From NCBI GenBank assembly GCA_946570335.1, contig CAMNYG010000047.1, forward strand, positions 1 through 7,907: a stretch of DNA of 7,907 nucleotides, in the 5' to 3' direction. This DNA is from an uncultured Dietzia sp. Lineage in GTDB: Bacteria; Actinomycetota; Actinomycetes; Mycobacteriales; Mycobacteriaceae. This document shows positions 1-5,283 of the stretch, one piece after another. The stretch's first letter is position 1, and the number at the start of each line of letters is the position of its first letter. A program made the position numbers and the translations under genes. Below the pieces are notes generated by a model. The model was given only the letters and a program-made list of their open reading frames with translations. It made no database searches and was not told where the DNA came from.

Positions 1-1207
1 AATTGACGAAGACACTCGATGCCCCGATATTGGTGTGCTCGCCGATCGTGGCGTCTCCGACGTAGGTGAGGTGCGGCACCTTGGTGTGGTTGCCGATGCG
101 CGACTTCTTGACCTCGACGAAGGCGCCGATCTTGGTGGACTCACCCAGCTCGGCCTCAGGACGCAGGTAGGCGAAGGGGCCCACTTCCGCGCCGGCGCCG
201 ATCGTGGCCCCGATCGCGTGGGTGCGGGTCACCGTCGCGCCCGCGCCGACCGTGGTGTCCTGCAGCGTGGAGTCGGGTCCGACGACGACGTCGTCCCCGA
301 TTTCTGTCGCCCCGGTCAGGTGCGTTCCCGGGAGGATCGTCACGTCGCGTCCGATCTTCACGTCCACGTCGATCCACGTGCTCGACGGGTCCACGATCGT
401 GGCACCCGCCCGCATCGCGGCCTCACACAGACGACGGTTCATCTCCGTGGAGAGCGCGGCCAACTGCACGCGGTCGTTGACACCGGCCACCTGGTCCGCG
501 TCCTCCAGACGGTGGCCGCGGATGAGTCCGTTGGCCCGTCGGGCCAGCTGGATGACGTCCGTGAGGTACAGCTCGCCCTGCGAGTTGTCCGTGCCCAGCT
601 GTCCGAGCTTGTCTCGCAGGACCTGGCCGTCGAACGCATAGATGCCCGAGTTGACCTCGGTGATCGCCTTCTCGTCGTCGGAGGCGTCCTTGTGCTCGAC
701 GATCCGCAGCACCTCGCCGTCGTCGTTCCTCACGATGCGGCCGTACCCCGTGGGATCGGGTGCCGTGGAGGTCAGGACGGTGACCGCCGCGCGCGGTCGC
801 ATAGCGTGCCGCGTCACCACCTCGCTCAGCGTCTGCGCGTCGAGCAGGGGGATGTCGGACGTGGTGACCAACACGGTCCCGTCGAATCCCTCGGGCAGTG
901 CCGACATGCCCGCCGCGACCGCGTCGCCCGTCCCGTTCTGCTGCTCCTGGACCGCGGTGGACACCGGCACACCCAGTTCGTCGGCGAGCTCCGCCACCGC
1001 GGCGGAGACCTGCTCACGCTGGTGACCCACCACCACGACGATCTCGTCAGGGGAGATCCCGGCGGCCGCGTGGAGAGCGTGACCGAGCATGGTCCGCCCA
1101 CACACGCGGTGCAGCATCTTGGGGGTGTCGCTCTTCATCCGCGTCCCTGACCCTGCGGCCAGGATGATGACCGCGGTCTTCCCGCGATCGGTCTGGGGTG
1201 TCGTCAT
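1..1207 (-). CDS. glmU: Bifunctional UDP-GlcNAc pyrophosphorylase / GlcN-1-P acetyltransferase GlmU (3' end cut by window)
   Basis: GlmU is a cytoplasmic enzyme that acetylates glucosamine-1-phosphate and then couples it to UTP, giving UDP-GlcNAc for peptidoglycan and arabinogalactan linker synthesis. The N-terminal uridylyltransferase half shows the nucleotide loop LAAGSGTRM (residues 16-24) with Lys30, VGH (60-62), Q87-EQQNGTGDAV (to 97), the metal-binding Asp118 in SDIPLL, GYGR (154-157), VEHKDA (170-175) and EVNSGIY (184-190). The C-terminal half is the left-handed beta-helix with hexapeptide repeats, including WIDVDV, GPFAYLRP, KVPHLTYVGDA and NIGASSVFVN at the window edge. 402 residues are visible. 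The mycobacterial protein has about 495, so roughly the last 85-95, including the final acetyltransferase residues, lie outside. ATG at 1207 is preceded by GAGGAG at about 5 nt spacing, which fixes the start. All motifs are intact and no frameshift is seen. The gene is divergent from the MFS gene. Confidence 0.97.
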   Translation of the reverse strand, partial: MTTPQTDRGKTAVIILAAGSGTRMKSDTPKMLHRVCGRTMLGHALHAAAGISPDEIVVVVGHQREQVSAAVAELADELGVPVSTAVQEQQNGTGDAVAAGMSALPEGFDGTVLVTTSDIPLLDAQTLSEVVTRHAMRPRAAVTVLTSTAPDPTGYGRIVRNDDGEVLRIVEHKDASDDEKAITEVNSGIYAFDGQVLRDKLGQLGTDNSQGELYLTDVIQLARRANGLIRGHRLEDADQVAGVNDRVQLAALSTEMNRRLCEAAMRAGATIVDPSSTWIDVDVKIGRDVTILPGTHLTGATEIGDDVVVGPDSTLQDTTVGAGATVTRTHAIGATIGAGAEVGPFAYLRPEAELGESTKIGAFVEVKKSRIGNHTKVPHLTYVGDATIGEHTNIGASSVFVN

Positions 1208-1333
1208 CAGGTCTCCTCGGGCATGGCGGTGCCCTGTGGTGGGGTCGACGGTTCGGCCCAGGGTACGGACCGCGGTCAAGGATAGAGGGTGGGCGCGGCG
1301 ATCCGGCCCATGTGGAGGGGTAGCGTCCACGAG
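1208..1333. promoter_or_regulatory. Divergent glmU / MFS intergenic region with a candidate leaderless -10
   Basis: This spacer must hold both divergent promoters. For the plus strand, TAGCGT at 1321-1326 fits the actinobacterial TANNNT -10 and stands exactly 7 nt before the GTG at 1334, the geometry of a leaderless transcript. No convincing -35 is visible upstream of it. For glmU on the minus strand, TATCCT (plus positions 1280-1285) is a possible -10 that would give a leader of about 65-70 nt carrying the GAGGAG ribosome site, again without a clear -35. The assignments rest on short motifs only. Confidence 0.3.
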
Positions 1334-2626
1334 GTGTCAGTGTTCAGACGGCAACTCGCGGACACCCGGCCGCTCCGCGAGCCGCACTTTCGCAGGCTGT
1401 GGATCGCCAACATCGTCACGGTGATCGGTGCGCAGCTGTCGATCGTCGCCGTGCCCCAGCAGGTGTTCCAGATCACCGGCAGTTCCGCCTACGTCGGACT
1501 GACGGGGGTGTTCGCGCTCGTGCCGCTCATCGTGTTCGGGCTCTGGGGCGGGGCCCTGGCCGACGCGCTGGACCGGCGCAAGCTGCTCATGGTCACCACC
1601 TCCGGCCTCATCGTGACCGCCGTCCTGTTCTGGCTCCAGGCCGCCGCCGGCAATCAGAACGTGTGGCTGGTGATGGGGCTGCTCGCCGTTCAGCAGGCGT
1701 TCTTCGCGGTCAACCAGCCCACCCGTTCGGCGATCATCCCCAAGCTCGTGCCGTCCGATCAGCTGGCCTCGGCCGCCGCGCTCAACATGACGGTGATGCA
1801 GTTCGGCGCGATCGTCGGTCCCGTCTCCGCGGGCATCCTCATTCCGGTACTGGGGCTGCAGACGCTGTACCTGCTCGACTCGTTCGCGCTGCTGGCGACC
1901 CTGTACGCCGTCTACCGCCTGCCCCCGCAACCGGTGTCCGGCGAGCGCAGGTCGGTGGGGCTGCGGTCGGTGATCGAGGGATTCGCCTACCTGGCCACCC
2001 GCCGCATCCTGCTGGCCTCGTTCCTGGTGGACATCATCGCGATGGTCTTCGGCATGCCGCGTGCACTGTTCCCACAGATCGCGACCGAGACCTTTGGTGA
2101 TCCGATCTCCGGCGGGACCGCGCTGGGCCTGTTGTTCGCCGCGATGAGCGTCGGCGCCGTGGTGGGCGGGGTCTTCTCGGGTTGGATCCCGCGCGTGCGA
2201 CGTCAGGGACTGGCGGTGCTGGTGTGTGTGGCGTTGTGGGGTGCGGCGATGGTCGTGTTCGGCATCGTCGTGGCCGTCGCCTCGCCGGGCGGATCGGCGC
2301 TCTGGCTGTGGCTCGCGCTGACCGCGCTGGCGTTCGGCGGTGCCGTGGACATGGTCTCTGCAGCCTTCCGGCAGGCGATCCTTCTCGACTCGGCCACCGA
2401 CGAGATGCGCGGCCGACTGCAGGGCGTGTTCATCGTGGTGGTGGCCGGCGGGCCCCGCATCGGCGATGTGGCTCATGGTGTGGCCGCCGCGTCGGTGGGG
2501 ACTGCCGTCGCGGCGTCGGGCGGTGGCGTGCTGGTGGTGATCGGTGTGGTGATCTGCGCGGTCGCGTTCCCGACGTTCCTGCGCTACACCGTCCGCAGCG
2601 CCGTCGAGCGCAGCAGCACGGGCTGA
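1334..2626 (+). CDS. MFS exporter, EntS/MFS_3-like (12 transmembrane segments)
   Basis: Inner-membrane proton-coupled efflux protein of the major facilitator superfamily, closest in style to the EntS-like MFS_3 group. The start at GTG 1334 gives 430 residues opening with SVFRRQLADTRPL. TM1 begins near residue 23. MFS motif A appears between TM2 and TM3 as GGALADALDRRK (about residues 72-83). A central cytoplasmic loop lies around residues 195-215 (LPPQPVSGERRS). The C-terminal half carries DEMRGRLQGVF followed by GGPRIGD, a signature typical of EntS-type proteins. Start choice: the frame is open back to GTG 1289 (with AAGGA 6 nt before it) and ATG 1310, but relatives begin about 8-20 residues before TRPL. 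GTG 1334 has a -10 at leaderless distance, and GTG 1340 has GAGG 5 nt before it. Substrate is unknown: siderophore export is the named precedent, but no siderophore genes are adjacent, so drug or metabolite efflux is equally likely. It converges with the next gene across 22 bp. Confidence 0.88.
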   Translation: MSVFRRQLADTRPLREPHFRRLWIANIVTVIGAQLSIVAVPQQVFQITGSSAYVGLTGVFALVPLIVFGLWGGALADALDRRKLLMVTTSGLIVTAVLFWLQAAAGNQNVWLVMGLLAVQQAFFAVNQPTRSAIIPKLVPSDQLASAAALNMTVMQFGAIVGPVSAGILIPVLGLQTLYLLDSFALLATLYAVYRLPPQPVSGERRSVGLRSVIEGFAYLATRRILLASFLVDIIAMVFGMPRALFPQIATETFGDPISGGTALGLLFAAMSVGAVVGGVFSGWIPRVRRQGLAVLVCVALWGAAMVVFGIVVAVASPGGSALWLWLALTALAFGGAVDMVSAAFRQAILLDSATDEMRGRLQGVFIVVVAGGPRIGDVAHGVAAASVGTAVAASGGGVLVVIGVVICAVAFPTFLRYTVRSAVERSSTG

Positions 2627-2648
2627 GACGGGCCGTCCTGCGCCGCTC

Positions 2649-3281
2649 TCATCCCGCCGGATACGGGGAGCCGCGCAGCAGTCGCGCCAGGTGCGCCGCA
2701 TTGGCCGCGGCGGTGGCGTTGGTCGAGGCCACCGCCTCGGGGGTCGTGTCGAGATCCTTGTAGTCGACGGGGTTCATGGCCTCGTGGTTCCAGTAGGTGC
2801 AGCCCTGAGCGGGGATGGTGAACCCGATGTCGCTCAGCCCCTGGAACATGTCGGCGACGATCTTGTGCGCGCCGTCCTCGTTCCCGACCACCGCCACCAC
2901 GGCGACCTTGCCGAACATCGCCGGCCGACCCTGGTCGTCGGTGGCCGACAGTTGCGCGTCGAGCCGTTCGAGCACCCGCTGCGCGATGCTGGACGGGTTT
3001 CCCAGCCAGGTGGGCGTGGCAAGTACCAGCACATCGGCCTCGCGGACCTTGCCGAGGATCGCGGGCCATTCGTCGCCGGCGCCCATGTCGTCGTCGACCC
3101 CCGGGAACACGTCGTGGTCGACCACACGCACGCTCTCCCCGGCGACCCCGTGGTCGGCCAGCTCGTCGAGCACCTGGCGCGCGATGAGCTCGCTGCTGGA
3201 TTCCGCGGGCGAGGGTTTGAGCGAGCAGACCAGCGCGAGCGCCTTCAGATCGGTGTCGTTGTGACGCACGTCGGTATCCAT
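2649..3281 (-). CDS. Flavodoxin-fold NAD(P)H-dependent oxidoreductase (FMN reductase-like)
   Basis: 210-residue soluble protein of the FMN_red/flavodoxin-like fold, expected to bind FMN and reduce quinones or other small electrophiles with NAD(P)H. Visible elements are a first beta strand leading into a Ser-rich phosphate loop (ALVCSLKPSPAESSSE, about residues 15-30), the second-strand VRVVDHDVFPGVDDD, the flavin-ring loop VLATPTWLGNPSS with the usual P-T-W, then the VAVVAVVGNEDGAHK strand and loop, and a late GCTYWNHEAM segment. Length is normal for the family. The frame is open to a TTG at 3317, but ATG 3281 is preferred: it has a TTGTGC/TAGCGT promoter-like pair ending 7 nt before it, pointing to a leaderless mRNA, and no ribosome site. 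The true substrate cannot be told from sequence. The gene is divergent from the decayed ThDP enzyme. Confidence 0.85.
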   Translation of the reverse strand: MDTDVRHNDTDLKALALVCSLKPSPAESSSELIARQVLDELADHGVAGESVRVVDHDVFPGVDDDMGAGDEWPAILGKVREADVLVLATPTWLGNPSSIAQRVLERLDAQLSATDDQGRPAMFGKVAVVAVVGNEDGAHKIVADMFQGLSDIGFTIPAQGCTYWNHEAMNPVDYKDLDTTPEAVASTNATAAANAAHLARLLRGSPYPAG

Positions 3282-3288
3282 GCGGCGG

Positions 3289-3317
3289 ACGCTATGGCCG
3301 GGTGCGCCGAGGCACAA
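3289..3317 (-). promoter_or_regulatory. Candidate leaderless promoter of the flavodoxin-fold gene
   Basis: Read on the minus strand, TTGTGC (plus 3312-3317), a 17-bp spacer and TAGCGT (plus 3289-3294) are followed by exactly 7 nt and then the ATG at 3281. The -10 fits TANNNT, the spacer is ideal, and transcription would begin at or beside the A of the start codon. The -35 matches the consensus only in TTG. Confidence 0.45.
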
Positions 3318-3473
3318 CCGGTCGACGGGCCGCTGTCCGGATACTTCTCCTCATCGGCGAGATTTCTCCGGCGCGTCGCCACGCTGATGATGAGCGACTC
3401 GCCGCACCGGCACAGCGACCCGGCGTTCGCGTACGAGCCGGCGACCGCGTGGATCCGCGGAAAGGGGATCACC

Positions 3474-3904
3474 ATGTCCGCGGAAACCACATATGTAGAG
3501 GAAAGGCTGGTGGCCGACGTCGTCGTCGAACGACTCACGGACTGGGACGCGGAACGAACCTACGGCTACGCCGGGGACGGCAACAATCCCTCCTGGACCC
3601 GGTGATGGTCGGGGAGGTGCCCGGATTCGACATGGCCGGCTACGCCGAACTGTCGGGCCTGCGCGGGGTCCGGGTGGAGGCGGCAAGGGAGTTGGGGTCC
3701 GAGTCGGATGCGGCGTTCTCGGCTGATCGACCCGCGGTGATCGACGCTGTGACCGACCCGGATATCCCGCTTCTGCCTCCGTTCCCGCACGGTCGCGAGA
3801 TGCTCGAGCGCATGAGGACGGGCCTGCGGGCCGAAGGCGACACGGGATCGCACGCGCTGGATCTGCTGGAGACCTACGTGAGCATGGAGGAACGCTACCT
3901 ATGA
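3474..3904 (+). pseudogene. Decayed ThDP-dependent pyruvate oxidase/acetolactate synthase-family enzyme (large internal deletion plus frameshift)
   Basis: Intact members are about 580-610 residues with PYR, central and PP domains, and oxidise or condense pyruvate using thiamine diphosphate. Here frame one (3474-3605, 43 codons) carries the family N-terminus: VADVVVERLTDWDAERTYGYAGDGNN corresponds to the usual ADxVxERLxxWGVxRxxGYPGDGIN. A stop then follows. One missing C near 3590 would restore NNPLLDPVM. Frame two (ATG 3605 to 3904) carries the family C-terminus: GFDMAGYAELSGLRGVRVEA, FSADRPAVIDAVTDPDIPLLPP and a closing helix. The 430-450 residues between, including the catalytic Glu, the FAD/central domain and the GDG...NN ThDP motif, are absent, so no enzyme can be made. 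ATG 3474 has AAAGGGG at 6 nt. The stop and next start overlap as TGATG, so the C-terminal piece could be translated by reinitiation. It overlaps the next gene by ATGA. Assignment is by motif memory; homology is quite clear, exact subfamily is not. Confidence 0.75.
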
Positions 3905-4068
3905 CCGGACCCGACGAGCAGGGTGGAGATCGCTGGGAGCAGGACTTCCGGCCGGACGAGGAGATGCAGGCGTCTCCCCGACGGAGTCGGCAGCCGTTGC
4001 TCGCGATCCTCGCGATCCTGGGGATCATCCTGCTCGTGCTGGCCGTGGCGATCAACGGTGGGATCTGA
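3901..4068 (+). CDS. Small single-pass membrane protein, 55 aa, unknown function
   Basis: I do not recognise this protein. It has an acidic, polar first half (MTGPDEQGGDRWEQDF, with EE at 20-21), a basic patch PRRSRQ at residues 26-31, and one hydrophobic stretch at about 33-51 rich in Leu, Ile and Ala that ends in INGGI. The basic patch before the membrane segment predicts an inside N-terminus and a C-terminus just reaching the outside. ATG 3901 overlaps the stop of the upstream remnant (ATGA) and is preceded by GGAGGAA at 8 nt, so it looks translationally coupled to the ThDP-enzyme gene. Codon choice has strong G/C at third positions (ATC, CTC, GTG, GCG), which supports real coding. A role beside the former enzyme is possible, but nothing in the sequence proves one. 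Confidence 0.65.
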   Translation: MTGPDEQGGDRWEQDFRPDEEMQASPRRSRQPLLAILAILGIILLVLAVAINGGI

Positions 4069-4086
4069 CGGGCTGAAGGCCGTGGT

Positions 4087-4107
4087 ACCCCGACCGCTCA
4101 GCGGGGT
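4087..4107 (+). terminator. Weak candidate hairpin terminator after the 55-aa gene
   Basis: ACCCCG (4087-4092) and CGGGGT (4102-4107) are perfect inverted 6-mers around a 9-nt loop, 18 nt after the stop at 4068. An alternative pairing, CCGACC with GGTCGG, uses 4090-4095 and 4105-4110. There is no U-tract, so this would be at best a U-less actinobacterial terminator. Confidence 0.3.
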
Positions 4108-4161
4108 CGGCGGACTGGTCAGGTCGGAGATGCTGGTTACCGGTGGTGTGTCGTAGTGCGG

Positions 4162-4170
4162 TGATATAAG
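4162..4170 (+). promoter_or_regulatory. Extended -10 promoter for the Ltp-repeat gene
   Basis: TGA-TATAAG (4162-4170) matches the extended -10 form TGN-TATAAT with one mismatch and lies in the most AT-rich patch of the window, 30 nt before the ATG at 4200. Transcription would start near 4176-4178. No good -35 stands at 16-18 bp upstream, which an extended -10 can tolerate. Confidence 0.45.
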
Positions 4171-4190
4171 TTCCTTCACATTCGAAGGAA
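4171..4190 (+). repeat. Perfect 7-bp inverted repeat overlapping start site and ribosome site of the Ltp-repeat gene
   Basis: TTCCTTC (4171-4177) and GAAGGAA (4184-4190) are exact inverted copies separated by ACATTC. The right arm is most of the Shine-Dalgarno stretch GAAGGAAGG that ends 7 nt before the ATG. The left arm directly follows the -10. It could be a DNA operator over the transcription start, or, if transcription begins at or before 4171, an RNA hairpin that hides the ribosome site. Confidence 0.6.
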
Positions 4191-4199
4191 GGCTCTACC

Positions 4200-4961
4200 A
4201 TGACCAATCCCGGCCCCTGGACGCCCGGCCAGCGCCCCGCTGGCAACTCTGGCCCGCACCAGGACCCTCTGCCCTATGGCGGCGGGCCCACCCCCGGTCA
4301 GCCGTTCGACGGACAGCCCAGCCCTGGACAGCCGTTCGGGGGTCAGTCCTTCAACGGAGGGCCTCATGGCGGCCAGCCCTACGGCGGCGGACCCGAGGGG
4401 CGGCCCGGGAAGGAGAAGGGCGGCTGGGTCAAATGGGTCTTGATCATCGTCGCGGTGCTGTTCCTCATCGGAATGTGCTCGGTGATCGTCGGGAGCGACG
4501 AGGAGAGCGCCACCGAGTCCCCGGTCGCCACCAGTGAGCCGGTTGCGCCGGCAGCGCCCGCTACCGATCCGGAGCGACCGTCCGGGCTCTCGCTGGATCC
4601 CACCTTCGAACCGGCGGCTGAGCCGGAGCCTGCGCCCGAACCGGAGCCCGAGCCGGAACCCGCGGTGGCCGAGGTGCCACGTGAGTTCCAGAACGCGGTG
4701 CGATCGGCGAATCAGTACCTGAACTACACGTCGTTCTCCCGCCAGGGCCTGGTCGACCAGTTGCTGTTCGAGAACTTCAGTCCGGACGCGGCGCAGTACG
4801 CGGTCGACAATGTCGATGTGGACTGGAACGAGCAGGCTGCCAAGAAGGCTCAGGAGTATCTGGACTACACCTCGTTCTCGAGGCAGGGGCTCGTGGACCA
4901 GCTCCTCTTCGAGGGCTTCACTGCGGAGCAGGCGGAGTACGGGGTCAGCCAGGCTTACTGA
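4200..4961 (+). CDS. Pro-rich membrane-anchored protein with two Ltp-type repeats (candidate superinfection-exclusion-like)
   Basis: 253 residues in four parts. Residues 1-75 are Pro/Gly/Gln-rich and low complexity, with repeated PGQPF units, and should be cytoplasmic. One membrane segment spans about 77-97 (WVKWVLIIVAVLFLIGMCSV). An extended acidic linker with a Glu-Pro run follows (about 100-160, densest at 141-155). Two tandem Ltp-type repeats close the protein (about 163-206 and 209-253), each with the pattern AxxYLxYTSFSRQGLVDQLLFE then F(S/T)xxxAxY(A/G)V. The Ltp domain (host cell surface-exposed lipoprotein family) is named for phage TP-J34 Ltp, which blocks phage DNA injection in Streptococcus thermophilus. 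The family is also common in actinobacterial chromosomes, where its role is unclear. A canonical lipobox is absent: the Cys in IGMC sits inside the membrane segment behind a long N-terminus, so this is probably a type II membrane protein rather than a lipoprotein. ATG 4200 has AAGGAAGG at 7 nt. Domain identity is fairly sure; an antiphage role is inference. Confidence 0.85.
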   Translation: MTNPGPWTPGQRPAGNSGPHQDPLPYGGGPTPGQPFDGQPSPGQPFGGQSFNGGPHGGQPYGGGPEGRPGKEKGGWVKWVLIIVAVLFLIGMCSVIVGSDEESATESPVATSEPVAPAAPATDPERPSGLSLDPTFEPAAEPEPAPEPEPEPEPAVAEVPREFQNAVRSANQYLNYTSFSRQGLVDQLLFENFSPDAAQYAVDNVDVDWNEQAAKKAQEYLDYTSFSRQGLVDQLLFEGFTAEQAEYGVSQAY

Positions 4962-5013
4962 GCTGGCTACAGTGGCCGGGCACGGTCGACGCGGAGAACG
5001 GGGCTGACCTGGG

Positions 5014-5085
5014 CTCCCCCGCCAGGACTCGAACCTGGAATGCCTGAACCAAAATCAGGAGTGTTGCCGATTACACCACAGGGGA
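5014..5085 (-). tRNA. tRNA-Gln (anticodon TTG)
   Basis: A complete 72-nt cloverleaf folds on the minus strand. The acceptor stem TCCCCTG/CGGGGGA has 7 pairs with one G-U. The D arm is GTGT...ACAC with GG in the loop. The anticodon stem CCTGA/TCAGG encloses loop TTTTGGT, placing TTG at plus 5050-5052. The variable loop has 4 nt, the T arm is CCAGG-TTCGAGT-CCTGG, and the discriminator is G. CCA is not encoded (the genome reads CCC). It should decode CAA and, by wobble, CAG. Its 3' end faces the Ltp-repeat gene 52 nt away. No clear -10/-35 could be found in the 40 bp before it; a 10-bp palindrome GCCCGCGGGC (5089-5098) stands there. Confidence 0.96.
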
Positions 5086-5124
5086 ACGGCCCGCGGGCGA
5101 GCCGTCACCAGTGTGGCACATGGG

Positions 5125-5166
5125 CAAGACCCCACCGGCGAGTACCTGTTCGCGGGTGGGGTCTTG
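5125..5166. terminator. Strong palindrome, probably a terminator (12-bp perfect stem)
   Basis: CAAGACCCCACC (5125-5136) and GGTGGGGTCTTG (5155-5166) are perfect inverted copies. After one G-G mismatch, a further 4 bp (GCGA 5138-5141 with TCGC 5150-5153) close an 8-nt loop. No U-tract follows on either strand, though the plus side continues TCGTCGTC. It lies between the divergent tRNA-Gln and tetR genes, so it cannot be the ordinary terminator of either. It would stop plus-strand transcripts coming through from the Ltp-repeat gene across the antisense of the tRNA, or minus-strand transcripts heading for the tRNA. An operator role is the alternative. Confidence 0.55.
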
Positions 5167-5252
5167 TCGTCGTCATACCCGGAAAACAGGGGCCACGATC
5201 GGCGGCTGCGGGGACATCCACGGTGAGCCGGCGGCTGCACACCGCGCTCCGA

Positions 5253-5258
5253 TAGGCT
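5253..5258 (+). promoter_or_regulatory. Possible -10 of the tetR gene
   Basis: TAGGCT fits TANNNT and would start transcription near 5265, giving a leader of about 19 nt that just contains the ribosome site GAAGGGGG (5267-5274). No recognisable -35 is present at the right distance, so this is a weak call. Confidence 0.25.
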
Positions 5259-5283
5259 TTGCCGGCGAAGGGGGCCGAATCAC

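Noticed and set aside
35..1150. 371-codon open frame on the plus strand opposite glmU
   Set aside because: It is rich in Arg, Asp, Gly and His with no motif, and lies antisense to glmU, whose catalytic motifs are all intact. High GC creates such frames by chance.
1289..1333. Longer N-terminus for the MFS exporter from GTG 1289 or ATG 1310
   Set aside because: The extra 15 residues have poor codon bias (AGG, GGT, AGC), would overlap the probable -10 at 1321, and are not expected in MFS_3 relatives. GTG 1289 does have AAGGA at 6 nt, so it cannot be fully excluded.
1337..2701. 454-codon open frame on the minus strand opposite the MFS gene
   Set aside because: Composition is the low-information Arg/His/Asp/Gly type of a shadow frame, it overlaps two well-supported genes, and no ribosome site or family motif is visible.
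4200..4500. Lipoprotein signal peptide for the Ltp-repeat protein
   Set aside because: The Cys in IGMC follows Met rather than Gly/Ala/Ser, and the hydrophobic segment begins only at residue 77, too far from the N-terminus for a signal peptide.
4601..4625. Possible attachment-site copy of the tRNA-Gln 3' end (TTCGAACC in the Ltp-repeat gene)
   Set aside because: Only 8 bases match the T-loop complement, inside a coding sequence. No longer copy of the tRNA 3' end exists in the window, so there is no evidence of an att repeat.
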